In this document: positions 8,794 through 17,241 of the stretch, one piece after another | Numbering within the stretch: position 1 is the first letter of the stretch | Layout of the letters: every line of letters starts with the position of its first letter | Source: Octadecabacter ascidiaceicola | Lineage (GTDB): Bacteria; Pseudomonadota; Alphaproteobacteria; Rhodobacterales; Rhodobacteraceae | NCBI RefSeq assembly: GCF_900185015.1 | Contig: NZ_FXYD01000001.1 | Coordinates: 868,001 to 932,000 of the forward strand | Length of the DNA: 64,000 nt | Reading direction: 5' to 3' | Position numbers and translations under genes: made by a program | The notes under the pieces: generated by a model | Database searches by the model: none | The model's input: the letters and a program-made list of their open reading frames with translations, nothing else | Told to the model about the DNA's origin: nothing

Positions 8794-10916
8794 TACCGTG
8801 TCGCGCGGATCAGTTTCAGAATGTCGCGCGCAGCCTCTGGAATGTTGGTCCCCGGTCCAAAGATCGCTTTCACGCCAGCTTTCTTAAGGAAATCATAGTC
8901 TTGCTGCGGGATGACGCCCCCACAAATGACCAAAATATCGTTCGCATCAGCAGCCTTCAGCGCTTCGATCAGCTTTGGCGCCAACGTTTTGTGACCCGCG
9001 GCCTGCGATGAAATTCCGATGACGTGCACATCGTTGTCCACCGCGTCTTGCGCCGCTTCTTCCGGCGTCTGGAACAGTGGGCCCACGTCTACGTCAAAGC
9101 CGATGTCGGCGAACGCCGTGGCAATAACTTTCGCGCCGCGATCATGCCCGTCTTGGCCCATTTTCACGACCAACATGCGTGGACGGCGGCCCTCAGCCTC
9201 AGCGAAATCTTCGACGTCTTTCTGGATCGCGGCAAAGCCTTCGTCGCCTTCATAGGCGGCACCGTAAACGCCCGCCAAGGTCTTTACTTCAGCGCGGTGG
9301 CGTCCGAACTCTTTTTCCATTGCCATGCTGATTTCCCCTACTGTTGCGCGATGACGCGCTGCTGCAACGGCGGCCTCAAGCACGTTTCCTCCCTCACGGG
9401 CGCGACGTTCGACCTCGGCCAAGGCCGCATCACAGGCAGCTTGATCACGGGTGGAACGGATTTTCTCCAACCGTGCGACCTGTGCTTCGCGCACTGCGAC
9501 GTTATCAACATCAAGGATGTCGATCGGGTCTTCTTTGTCCAAACGGTATTTGTTCACACCGACGATCACCTCGTCTCCGCGGTCAATCATCGCTTGGCGC
9601 TTGGCGGCTGATTCCTCAATCCGAAGTTTAGGCATGCCGGATGCAACAGCCTTGGTCATACCACCCATCTCTTCGACTTCTTCGATCAGCTTCCACGCTT
9701 CATCTGCCAAATCCGCGGTCAGCTTTTCAACGTAGTAAGACCCTGCAAGCGGATCGACGACGTTTGTGACGCCCGTTTCTTCCTGCAAAATCAACTGGGT
9801 ATTACGTGCGATGCGCGAACTGAATTCAGTCGGCAATGCAATCGCTTCGTCCAAGGCGTTGGTGTGCAAGGACTGGGTGCCACCCAAAACCGCCGCCATC
9901 GCTTCATAGGCTGTACGGACCACGTTGTTATAGGGATCCTGTTCCTGCAACGATACGCCGGACGTTTGGCAGTGCGTGCGCAACATGGATGACTTTTCGG
10001 ATTTTGGCTCAAACTCCGACATGATTTTCGACCACAACAAACGGGCCGCACGCAGCTTGGCGGCTTCCATGAAGAAGTTCATGCCAATGGCAAAGAAGAA
10101 CGACAGGCGTGGCGCAAATTTGTCCACGTCCATGCCACGCGCGATGGCTGTGCGCACGTATTCGCGCCCATCTGCTAGCGTGAACGCAAGTTCCTGCACA
10201 AGGTTCGCACCCGCTTCTTGCATGTGGTAGCCGGAAATCGAAATCGAGTTAAACTTCGGCATCTCGTTGGCGGTGTATTCGATAATATCCGCGACCAACT
10301 GCATCGACGGCTCAGGCGGATATACGTAGGTGTTTCGCACCATGAATTCCTTGAGAATGTCGTTCTGGATCGTGCCAGACAAAACGCTACGGTCATGTCC
10401 CTGCTCTTCACCAGCAACGATGAAGTTCGCCAAAATCGGAATAACAGCGCCATTCATCGTCATGGAAACACTGACCTTGTCCAATGGAATACCATCAAAC
10501 AGGATTTTCATGTCCTCAACGGAGTCGATCGCAACACCGGCCTTGCCCACATCCCCAACAACGCGTTCATGGTCACTGTCATACCCACGGTGCGTCGCCA
10601 GATCGAACGCAACAGACACGCCCTGCTGACCAGCGGCCAACGCCTTGCGGTAAAATGCGTTGCTTTCTTCGGCGGTGGAAAAGCCTGCGTATTGGCGGAT
10701 CGTCCAAGGACGGCCAGCGTACATCGTCGCCTTAACCCCACGCGTAAACGGTGCCTCGCCTGGCAAGGTGCCAAGATGATCAAGACCCTCAACATCATCC
10801 GCGCCATAAACAGGCTGGACGTCGATGCCTTCGATAGTGTTCCACGTCAGGTCGTCCAGCGGCTTACCACGTAGTTCAGCCTGCGCGCGTTCGGCCCATT
10901 CCTTTTTCGATCCCAT
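8793..10916 (-). CDS. mcmA: methylmalonyl-CoA mutase (B12-dependent)
   Basis: The 707-residue protein is a full-length, single-chain mutase with an N-terminal TIM barrel that binds substrate (for example [19 protein letters not shown]) and a C-terminal cobalamin domain. The B12 lower-ligand motif DxHxxG is present as DGHDRG with His591, followed by SQAAGH and VICGGVIP, which line the cobalamin tail. It converts methylmalonyl-CoA to succinyl-CoA, the last step of propionyl-CoA assimilation. The pccA gene lies about 700 bases upstream on the same strand, so carboxylation and mutation are neighbours. GAGGA lies just before the ATG. No epimerase gene is seen in the window. Confidence 0.97.
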   Translation of the reverse strand: MGSKKEWAERAQAELRGKPLDDLTWNTIEGIDVQPVYGADDVEGLDHLGTLPGEAPFTRGVKATMYAGRPWTIRQYAGFSTAEESNAFYRKALAAGQQGVSVAFDLATHRGYDSDHERVVGDVGKAGVAIDSVEDMKILFDGIPLDKVSVSMTMNGAVIPILANFIVAGEEQGHDRSVLSGTIQNDILKEFMVRNTYVYPPEPSMQLVADIIEYTANEMPKFNSISISGYHMQEAGANLVQELAFTLADGREYVRTAIARGMDVDKFAPRLSFFFAIGMNFFMEAAKLRAARLLWSKIMSEFEPKSEKSSMLRTHCQTSGVSLQEQDPYNNVVRTAYEAMAAVLGGTQSLHTNALDEAIALPTEFSSRIARNTQLILQEETGVTNVVDPLAGSYYVEKLTADLADEAWKLIEEVEEMGGMTKAVASGMPKLRIEESAAKRQAMIDRGDEVIVGVNKYRLDKEDPIDILDVDNVAVREAQVARLEKIRSTRDQAACDAALAEVERRAREGGNVLEAAVAAARHRATVGEISMAMEKEFGRHRAEVKTLAGVYGAAYEGDEGFAAIQKDVEDFAEAEGRRPRMLVVKMGQDGHDRGAKVIATAFADIGFDVDVGPLFQTPEEAAQDAVDNDVHVIGISSQAAGHKTLAPKLIEALKAADANDILVICGGVIPQQDYDFLKKAGVKAIFGPGTNIPEAARDILKLIRATR

Positions 10917-11119
10917 CGGTTCGTCCTCTTAATAACGCCGTATTTATCCGGCGGTGTGTGTCACTTCAGCTCTCGCTGAAAACCTTGCAAAGCCCGTCGA
11001 AATCCCTCGAAAAAGGGAAGCATATGATTAGGCACTTCCGGAAAATGTTATGGCTAGCGGGCGATTTACCCTTAGCCTTTTGGAGTGGCGCCCCTATATC
11101 ATTGCCAAAGGGGGCGTTC

Positions 11120-11584
11120 ATGATCCGTATTTTAGCTTTGTTTACTTGGGTGTTATTTGCATCCATTGCCACTGCACAAGAAGCCGAGACACCGTCCGTC
11201 GCGGACGCATGGGCCGCTGACAAAACGCAAGTATTCGATGCAACGTCGTTGGATATTGATACGCTTATCTGGCTGGCGCGCCCTGTCGTTGTCTTTGCCG
11301 ATAGCCCGAATGATCCACGCTTCCGGGAACAAATGGACCTGTTGCTCGAAAACGTAGATGACCTCGCAGAACGGGATGTCATCGTGTTGACGGACACCGA
11401 TCCATCCGCGCAAAGCCCGCTGCGCACGCGTCTACGCCCGCGCGGGTTTGGGTTGGTTATCATCGGCAAAGACGGCGAAGTAGAATTGCGAAAGCCAAAC
11501 CCGTGGGATGTGCGCGAAATCACCCGATCCATCGATAAAATGCCGCTGAGGCAGCAAGAAATCGACGATCTGAGGTTTGAATGA
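11120..11584 (+). CDS. exported DUF4174 domain protein
   Basis: The start is placed at 11120 (MIRILALFTWVLFASIATAQ), which gives a Sec signal peptide and a protein of 154 residues. The upstream in-frame region lacks a plausible start. The mature part contains WLARPVVVFADSPNDPRF, RDVIVLTDTDP and RGFGLVIIGKDGEVELRKP, which match a thioredoxin-like DUF4174 domain: a periplasmic fold without redox cysteines. Function is unknown. The gene is on the plus strand between mcmA and pccA, both on the minus strand, and its 3' end is 21 bases from the pccA stop. It therefore interrupts the propionate genes physically, in the opposite direction. Confidence 0.78.
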   Translation: MIRILALFTWVLFASIATAQEAETPSVADAWAADKTQVFDATSLDIDTLIWLARPVVVFADSPNDPRFREQMDLLLENVDDLAERDVIVLTDTDPSAQSPLRTRLRPRGFGLVIIGKDGEVELRKPNPWDVREITRSIDKMPLRQQEIDDLRFE

Positions 11585-11605
11585 TGATGCGCACAGGTCA
11601 CGGGA

Positions 11606-13648
11606 TTATTCGAACTCAATAATCACGTCATCAACCGCAAGACTGTCGCCGGCCCCCGCGTTGATTTTGGTCACAATTGAGCGCTTCTCAGCGCGCAAGT
11701 TGTTTTCCATTTTCATTGCTTCAACAGTGCAAAGCACCTGCCCTTCTTGCACTTCGTCACCGACTTCGACGTCAATCTTCACGATCATCCCCGGCATCGG
11801 GCAAAGCAGTAACTTGGATGTATCTGGTGGCAGCTTTTCTGGCATCAATGTTGCGAGTTCGGCCTGACGTGGTGTGCGCACGCGAACGTTCATATCAGCA
11901 CCGCGGTATCGCACACGGAACCCTGCAGAAATATGGCCGACCTTCAGAACCAGCGGTTCACCGTCCACCAAAAGGGAAGCGAGCGGCTGACCCGGAACCC
12001 AATCGCTTTCGACACGCATGCTGGAACCATTGACCGTTACGTTCGCGCCCTGCTTGTCAGCACTAACATGCGCTTCTAGCGAACGACCTGGGAGCGTAAC
12101 AACCCAATCTTCGCCAACTTTACGTTCATGGTTATCCATACGTCCAGAAATCTGCGTACGGCGGATTTCACAAACGCGGTACATTGCGACAGTCGCAGCT
12201 GCGATCCGGTCCAATGTGGCATCTGGCAGTTCAACACCATCAAAGCCTTCAGGGAATTCTTCCTCGATAAAGGCTGTTGTCATGTTGCCAGAGGTGAATT
12301 TCTCATGGTCATAAACTGCGCTAAGGAATGGGATGTTGTGGCCAATGCCTTCAACCTCAAAGCTGTCCAAGGCGACGCGCATTTCTTCAATCGCTTCAGC
12401 ACGGCTTGGCGCCCAAGTACACAGCTTGGCGATCATCGGGTCGTAATACATTGAGATTTCGCCCCCATCATAGACACCCGTGTCATTGCGCACCGCGTGC
12501 TTGCCTTCAGGGGCATCGCCCTGCCATTTACCATTCGCGAGCAACGGGCCAGCCGAGACCTCAGCCGGTGGACGGTACGCCGTCAAACGGCCAATGGACG
12601 GCAAGAACCCACGATATGGGTCTTCCGCGTAAAGACGGCTTTCCATCGCCCAACCTGTCAGCGTGACATCCTTTTGTGCGATCTTCAGCTTTTCGCCGTA
12701 AGCCACGCGGATCATCTGCTCCACAAGATCAACGCCTGTGATCAACTCGGTTACAGGGTGTTCCACCTGTAAACGTGTATTCATTTCAAGGAAGTAGAAG
12801 TTCCGGTCTCCATCAACGATGAATTCAACCGTACCCGCCGACGCATAATCAACGGCCTTCGCAAGGGCTACGGATTGCTCACCCATGGCTTTGCGCGTTG
12901 CTTCGTCAAGGAACGGCGACGGCGCTTCTTCAACAACCTTTTGTTGGCGACGCTGGATGGAGCATTCGCGCTCACCCAAATAGATTCCGTTACCATGCGT
13001 GTCGCACAGAACCTGAATTTCGATGTGGCGCGGCTGGGTGACGAATTTTTCAATGAAAATCCGGTCATCGCCAAAAGAGTTCGCCGCTTCGTTTTTCGAA
13101 GACTGAAAGCCCTCGCGCGCGCCTTCATCATCCCATGCAATCCGCATGCCCTTACCACCACCACCAGCGGAAGCTTTGATCATCACCGGATAGCCGATGT
13201 CTTGGGAGATCTTGACCGCCTCGTCCGCGTCCTCGATCAATCCCATGTGGCCCGGAACAGTCGACACTTTTGCGTCTTGCGCAATCTTCTTAGACGTAAT
13301 CTTGTCGCCCATCTTTTCAATCGCACCAACTGGGGGCCCGATAAAGGCAACACCAGCGGCAGACAGCGCTTCGGCGAATTTCGCATTCTCTGACAAAAAG
13401 CCATAACCGGGATGCACAGCTTCGGCACCCGTCGCTTTGACCGCTTCCATGATCTTGTCGATCACGATGTAGGACTGGTTCGCAGGGGGCGGCCCGATGT
13501 GATAGGCCTCATCCGCCATGGTGACATGCAGCGCGTTGCGGTCGGCGTCTGAATAGACGGCAACCGTTTTGATGCCCATCTTACGCGCGGTCTTGATGAC
13601 ACGGCAAGCGATCTCACCACGGTTGGCGATTAGGATTTTTTTGAACAT
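11606..13648 (-). CDS. pccA: propionyl-CoA carboxylase alpha (biotin-carrying) subunit
   Basis: The 680-residue protein has the biotin carboxylase domain (starting MFKKILIANRGEIACRV, with ATP-grasp residues in SAGGGGKGMRIA), a linker BT domain, and a C-terminal biotinyl domain with EAMKMEN, whose Lys646 carries biotin. It uses ATP and bicarbonate to carboxylate biotin, and with PccB forms methylmalonyl-CoA from propionyl-CoA. The length and the linker favour PCC over acetyl-CoA carboxylase AccC. The ATG at 13648 is chosen from homology to biotin carboxylase starts. The upstream 90 bases include a terminator-like hairpin and the half-site AATGCAAA (13663-13670). Confidence 0.96.
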   Translation of the reverse strand: MFKKILIANRGEIACRVIKTARKMGIKTVAVYSDADRNALHVTMADEAYHIGPPPANQSYIVIDKIMEAVKATGAEAVHPGYGFLSENAKFAEALSAAGVAFIGPPVGAIEKMGDKITSKKIAQDAKVSTVPGHMGLIEDADEAVKISQDIGYPVMIKASAGGGGKGMRIAWDDEGAREGFQSSKNEAANSFGDDRIFIEKFVTQPRHIEIQVLCDTHGNGIYLGERECSIQRRQQKVVEEAPSPFLDEATRKAMGEQSVALAKAVDYASAGTVEFIVDGDRNFYFLEMNTRLQVEHPVTELITGVDLVEQMIRVAYGEKLKIAQKDVTLTGWAMESRLYAEDPYRGFLPSIGRLTAYRPPAEVSAGPLLANGKWQGDAPEGKHAVRNDTGVYDGGEISMYYDPMIAKLCTWAPSRAEAIEEMRVALDSFEVEGIGHNIPFLSAVYDHEKFTSGNMTTAFIEEEFPEGFDGVELPDATLDRIAAATVAMYRVCEIRRTQISGRMDNHERKVGEDWVVTLPGRSLEAHVSADKQGANVTVNGSSMRVESDWVPGQPLASLLVDGEPLVLKVGHISAGFRVRYRGADMNVRVRTPRQAELATLMPEKLPPDTSKLLLCPMPGMIVKIDVEVGDEVQEGQVLCTVEAMKMENNLRAEKRSIVTKINAGAGDSLAVDDVIIEFE

Positions 13649-13666
13649 TGTTAGCCCCTTAGAATG

Positions 13667-13702
13667 CAAAACCGCCGCTCAGGGGATATCCTGAACGGCG
13701 GT
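13667..13702 (-). terminator. rho-independent terminator or attenuator between lipoprotein gene and pccA
   Basis: Bases 13671-13683 and 13690-13702 form a 13-base stem with one mismatch around a 6-base loop. Read on the minus strand it is followed by TTT. It comes after the small lipoprotein gene and 20 bases before pccA, so it may end the lipoprotein transcript or reduce read-through into pccA. Confidence 0.65.
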
Positions 13703-13740
13703 CAAAATTTCGGTTCGCCCCAAATTGGGACGGGATGTTT

Positions 13741-13944
13741 TTATCGGCAGATGCTTGTGACTTCGTCACAAAGGGCGCCAACAGCGCCACCAGCGACGGC
13801 ACCGGTGACAACGTTGCCACCTGTTGCGTCTGCGATGACAGCACCAGCTGCAGCGCCGGCAAGGCCGCGCTCAAGGTCGTTGTCGAGACATGCGGAAAGC
13901 GAAGCGATTGCTGTCGCGGCGAGGATAAGACGGAATTTAAGCAT
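13741..13944 (-). CDS. small glycine-zipper lipoprotein
   Basis: The 67-residue product starts with a lipoprotein signal ending in the lipobox LSAC, so the mature N-terminal Cys would be lipidated (Cys19). The mature part contains GLAGAAAGAVIADATGG and VAGGAVGALC, a small-residue Gly/Ala-rich pattern like the YMGG/glycine-zipper domains that insert in or pack on membranes, plus two more cysteines near the end. It lies upstream of pccA, separated by a hairpin. Function is unknown; outer-membrane association is an inference from the lipobox and from its Asp at +2 being uncommon but known. Confidence 0.8.
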   Translation of the reverse strand: MLKFRLILAATAIASLSACLDNDLERGLAGAAAGAVIADATGGNVVTGAVAGGAVGALCDEVTSICR

Positions 13945-14305
13945 AGGTTACTGCCCTTATTTTGCATTGAAGTTTGCTTGGTTTTATTCCGCGTAGATTC
14001 GGCGTTTTGCGTCTGCAACACAAGCATTTTCTGCACTGCGCGAAAGCAGTGGCGGAAAACCACCAAAGGACCCGAGAAAAGGGGTGTCGGCCTGAACCCT
14101 AAAATGGGATCAGACCGACGAGGGGAAGGGTAACGGTATTGACAATGTAGGGTCGTCCGCTCGTTGTGCGAACCGTCTACAAATTGAGATTTGCACAGCG
14201 AAACGCAGCTGTCATCAGCCATGGTCGGCGATTGCCCAATGTGGGCCGTTTCCCGCCAAAGTTGCGTAGTTATCGGCCAATTGTCGCGCATTGCTATATT
14301 GATCA
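13945..14305. other. gene-free stretch with one strong hairpin
   Basis: No convincing gene is seen in these 361 bases. Apart from the putative operator at 13961-13980, it holds a long hairpin at 14086-14119: a 10-base stem with one mismatch (GTCGGCCTGA pairing with TCAGACCGAC) enclosing an inner CCC/GGG stem. On the minus strand it is followed by ACCCCTTTTC, so it could terminate transcription from the 14306 gene, or be part of a small RNA. Confidence 0.4.
13961..13980. promoter_or_regulatory. possible PccR/ScfR-like operator
   Basis: Two direct TTTGC-containing boxes, TTTGCATT and TTTGCTTG, are separated by 4 bases, 17 bases upstream of the small lipoprotein gene. The arrangement resembles the TTTGCAAA-N4-TTTGCAAA pattern that I recall for the Rhodobacter propionate regulator PccR, but each box is degenerate (6 and 5 of 8 matches). 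Confidence 0.35.
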
Positions 14306-14677
14306 TCAGTTCTGCCCCGGCGCCCAGTCAGGGCGAAAAATCTCTGGGAAGGACTGTTCTGTACGCTTCAGGTCGACCTTTAGCAGTGCTTCATAACTTT
14401 CCGGATCGAATGGATCTTCGGCGGGAATGACTTCGCGGCCGAAGACAAAATTCAAACGTCCTGCATCAAGGTTCCCGCGTGCAAACGGGACATCGCCGAA
14501 GTGTTCCTTTAGCGCCCACATGAACCCCTCATCCGCGCGACGATCTGCAGGACGACGATCCGCATAGCGTTCGCGCTTGAACAACTTAGGCGGCAAGCCC
14601 TTCTTGACGGGGCGGCGAATTGTGAACTGAAAATCGGAACTCGGGAGGCGGCTTGGGAATCCGCGGTGCTTTTCCAT
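14306..14677 (-). CDS. conserved hypothetical protein, 123 residues
   Basis: I do not recognise a named family. The 123-residue protein is soluble, basic in its first half (IRRPVKKGLPPKLFKRERYADRR) and more acidic in its second half, with aromatic residues near FVFGREVIPAEDPFDPESY and the ending FRPDWAPGQN. There is no signal peptide or membrane segment. It lies between two small lipoprotein genes in the region between pccB and pccA, all on the minus strand. It looks like a genuine coding region because the frame is closed by a normal start and stop and shows no overlap with stronger genes, but its function is unknown. Confidence 0.6.
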   Translation of the reverse strand: MEKHRGFPSRLPSSDFQFTIRRPVKKGLPPKLFKRERYADRRPADRRADEGFMWALKEHFGDVPFARGNLDAGRLNFVFGREVIPAEDPFDPESYEALLKVDLKRTEQSFPEIFRPDWAPGQN

Positions 14678-14710
14678 CAGTTGACCCTCCGAGATGGGGC
14701 ACGATGGGTT

Positions 14711-14734
14711 GGGGCAGGCGTTGCCGCCTGCCCC
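14711..14734 (-). terminator. perfect hairpin after the 50-residue lipoprotein gene
   Basis: A perfect 10-base stem (GGGGCAGGCG with CGCCTGCCCC) around a 4-base loop starts 10 bases after the stop codon of the small lipoprotein gene. There is no T-tract, so termination would have to be weak or Rho-assisted; RNA 3'-end protection is another possibility. Confidence 0.5.
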
Positions 14735-14743
14735 GGAAATTCT

Positions 14744-14896
14744 TTAGTTGTACTTGCCAGTGTATACTGGCTCGACTGTGACTGGAACTGGGTCAACGAC
14801 CACGAATTCTTCAACGTCACCTGCGCTGTTGCCGCCACATGCTGCCACGAGGGCAAGCAGGGACATGGCGCAAAGACTCTTAATGCTCTTAGACAT
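14744..14896 (-). CDS. very small lipoprotein, 50 residues
   Basis: A short frame reads MSKSIKSLCAMSLLALVAAC at its N-terminus: a lipoprotein signal ending in lipobox LVAAC, with Cys20 as the expected lipidation site, followed by GGN and a 30-residue tail rich in Val, Pro and Asp/Glu that ends VYTGKYN. An AGGAG box sits 6 bases before the ATG, and a perfect hairpin follows the stop. These signals together make it a likely gene despite its size. I know no function; the tail is too short for a folded domain, so it may be a membrane-tethered peptide like other small roseobacter lipoproteins. Confidence 0.75.
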   Translation of the reverse strand: MSKSIKSLCAMSLLALVAACGGNSAGDVEEFVVVDPVPVTVEPVYTGKYN

Positions 14897-15113
14897 GTTA
14901 TTCTCCTGTCTCTGTTTTTCACACGATCAGAACCAACATTGGGTCGGTTCCCTCGCGCATTCTGAGGGTAGGTCACTTGGGAGTAACCATGTGGAAAACT
15001 AACGGGAAACCTGAGGAAAAGATACGAGACGGATTTCGACACGCAGGCCTGTGACTCCGCTGCATCAGAACGACAAGTAGATGAGCTTTGGGCCGCAACA
15101 TGTTGTAGGAACA

Positions 15114-15539
15114 TTAAAATTCCTCCCAGATGCAGGTGCCATTTTCGTGGCTAAAAATCTCGAAAAACTGCAAAACGTCAGGATCGTCTTCCCCAAACGG
15201 AATGTTCGCAGCCGACATAGACAGAACGATTTGGTTAGGTTCGATTGCATTTTCAATCAGCGCTGGCATCACTAATTCATCGCACACCACTTGGAAGTCA
15301 TCAGCGACATCCATGTACTGGAAAGATTTGCCTATCTCTGGGGTCAGAAAACGGAAGCGGACTGTATTAGTCGCCTCCTCGGAAATGAATTCGATGAAGG
15401 ACACCGGCTGGCCTGACGGCACGACGATACCATCAGCGGCCAATACAGTGGGCACACCGATTGAGCACAGGCCGAAGAAAACAGCCTGCTTACAAATACT
15501 TAGTAGACTTGGGTGCTTATTAAAGCGGGATGTTGTCAT
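15114..15539 (-). CDS. exported DUF6497-like protein overlapping pccB
   Basis: Starting at the ATG at 15539 the product has 141 residues, with a signal peptide-like N-terminus ([20 protein letters not shown]). The mature part includes [20 protein letters not shown] and [11 protein letters not shown] and ends [10 protein letters not shown] with paired cysteines. I associate this with the DUF6497 family, with moderate certainty. The start lies inside the last 20 bases of pccB, in another frame, which suggests coupled translation. Its job is unknown; its position in a propionate locus does not by itself indicate a role. Confidence 0.7.
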   Translation of the reverse strand: MTTSRFNKHPSLLSICKQAVFFGLCSIGVPTVLAADGIVVPSGQPVSFIEFISEEATNTVRFRFLTPEIGKSFQYMDVADDFQVVCDELVMPALIENAIEPNQIVLSMSAANIPFGEDDPDVLQFFEIFSHENGTCIWEEF

Positions 15540-17052
15540 GTTTCTTCCAAGGCATCTTTGTTTGCTTTCCACGCAGACCGGCGAAAGCACGGCATAGGCG
15601 CCTGCGCGTAGAAGATGGAACAATTACTTCGTCTACAAAGCCACGTTCCGCAGCCACGAACGGGTTCGCGAAACGGTCTTCGTAGTCTTTGGTGTGTGCA
15701 GCGGTCTTTTCCGGGTCATCCAGATCCTTACGGTGAATGATCTCGGTTGCACCCTTCGCGCCCATCACTGCGATTTCCGCAGTTGGCCATGCATAGTTCA
15801 AGTCACCGCGCAGGTGTTTGGACGACATAACAACATACGCGCCGCCATAGGCCTTACGCGTAATGACGGTGACTTTTGGCACGGTCGCTTCGCCATAAGC
15901 GTACAGCAGCTTCGCACCGTGCTTAATTACGCCGTTATATTCCTGGGTCACACCAGGCAAGAAGCCAGGAACGTCAACAAGTGTCAGGATTGGAATTTCG
16001 AACGCATCACAGAAGCGCACGAAACGTGCCGCTTTACGCGCACTATCAATGTCCAGAACACCCGCCAAAACCATTGGCTGGTTGGCAACAACACCGACCG
16101 TCTGCCCCTCAAGGCGAATAAAGCCCGTCAAGATGTTGCCCGCAAAGTCCTTCTGGATCTCATAAAAATCGCCTTCGTCTGCGATCTTATGAATCAACTC
16201 TTTCATATCGTAGGGCTGGTTCGGGTTGTCTGGAATAAGCGTATCAAGGCTGGATTCCGTACGCGCGACATCATCAAAGAATGGACGAACGGGCGGCTTC
16301 TGTTGGTTGTTGAGTGGCAGGAAGTCGACCAAACGGCGCGCTTCGGCAATTGCCTCAACATCGTTCTCAAACGCAGCATCCGCCACGGACGATTTGCGTG
16401 TGTGCGTTGTCGCACCACCGAGTTCTTCTGCCGTTACAACTTCGTTTGTAACCGTCTTTACAACATCAGGACCCGTGACGAACATGTACGAGCTGTCCTT
16501 CACCATAAAGATAAAGTCCGTCATCGCAGGCGAGTAAACCGCACCACCGGCACAAGGCCCCATGATCAGGCTGATCTGCGGAACCACACCAGACGCCATG
16601 ATGTTACGCTGGAAGATTTCGCCGTAACCACCCAAGGCATCGACGCCTTCCTGAATACGTGCGCCACCGGAATCGTTGATCCCCACAATCGGCGCACCGT
16701 TCTGCATCGCCATATCCATGATTTTTACGATCTTGGCCGCGTGTGTTGCAGACACCGAACCGCCGAGGACTGTGAAATCTTGCGAGTAAACGTAGACCTG
16801 ACGACCGTTAACCGTGCCCCAGCCCGTCACAACACCATCCCCTGCAGGGCGCGTCTTTTCCATACCGAAGTCGGTGCTACGATGCGTCACGAAGGTGTCG
16901 TATTCTTCAAAGCTGCCGTCATCCAACAACAACTCAATCCGTTCGCGTGCGGTAAGTTTGCCACGGCCATGTTGAGCGTCGATGCGCTTTTGCCCACCAC
17001 CCATACGGGCTGCTTCGCGTCGATCTTCAAGCTCTTGCAGGATATCGGTCAT
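15520..17052 (-). CDS. pccB: propionyl-CoA carboxylase beta (carboxyltransferase) subunit
   Basis: The 510-residue protein has the two crotonase-like carboxyltransferase domains of acyl-CoA carboxylase beta subunits. Typical stretches are [20 protein letters not shown] at the N-terminus, [19 protein letters not shown] in the first domain and [20 protein letters not shown] in the second; it ends [11 protein letters not shown] as PccB proteins do. It transfers the carboxyl group from biotin on PccA to propionyl-CoA. The promoter region upstream carries two TTTGCAAA boxes. It is on the same strand as pccA and mcmA, but about 1.9 kb of small genes separates it from pccA. Confidence 0.96.
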   Translation of the reverse strand: MTDILQELEDRREAARMGGGQKRIDAQHGRGKLTARERIELLLDDGSFEEYDTFVTHRSTDFGMEKTRPAGDGVVTGWGTVNGRQVYVYSQDFTVLGGSVSATHAAKIVKIMDMAMQNGAPIVGINDSGGARIQEGVDALGGYGEIFQRNIMASGVVPQISLIMGPCAGGAVYSPAMTDFIFMVKDSSYMFVTGPDVVKTVTNEVVTAEELGGATTHTRKSSVADAAFENDVEAIAEARRLVDFLPLNNQQKPPVRPFFDDVARTESSLDTLIPDNPNQPYDMKELIHKIADEGDFYEIQKDFAGNILTGFIRLEGQTVGVVANQPMVLAGVLDIDSARKAARFVRFCDAFEIPILTLVDVPGFLPGVTQEYNGVIKHGAKLLYAYGEATVPKVTVITRKAYGGAYVVMSSKHLRGDLNYAWPTAEIAVMGAKGATEIIHRKDLDDPEKTAAHTKDYEDRFANPFVAAERGFVDEVIVPSSTRRRLCRAFAGLRGKQTKMPWKKHDNIPL

Positions 17053-17113
17053 AAATCTGTCCCTATTGATTTCGGCGAAACTATCCTCATTCGCATCGCG
17101 ATCCGAGTCCCTT

Positions 17114-17170
17114 CTCGCAAATTTGCAAACTCACTCATTAACTGGTCCCTGTATTTGCAAAACAGCAAAT
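17114..17170. promoter_or_regulatory. putative PccR operator pair upstream of pccB
   Basis: TTTGCAAA occurs exactly at 17122-17129 and again at 17154-17161. The first is part of the palindrome GCAAATTTGC (17117-17126); the second is part of ATTTGC-N6-GCAAAT (17153-17170). Both lie in the 189-base gap between the divergent pccB and exporter genes, 62-118 bases from the pccB start. The motif matches the box I recall for the PccR regulator of Rhodobacter, whose homologue is encoded at 18533. Confidence 0.65.
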
Positions 17171-17241
17171 CCGCCAGAAGAAACGCCCTTAACGACGTAA
17201 TTGCATTGGACGAAGGCACTTCACAAGACTAGCTGTAACCT

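Noticed and set aside
10218-10874. A 218-codon open frame opposite methylmalonyl-CoA mutase
   Set aside because: Antisense shadow with no domain and no promoter or ribosome site.
10984-10991. CTTGCAAA about 70 bases before methylmalonyl-CoA mutase
   Set aside because: Only one weak half-site with no spaced partner, so I do not call an operator although mcmA would be a sensible target.
15694-17232. A 512-codon open frame opposite pccB
   Set aside because: It lies wholly antisense to a well-supported gene for most of its length, has no recognisable domain, and long antisense frames are common in codon-biased GC-rich genes.
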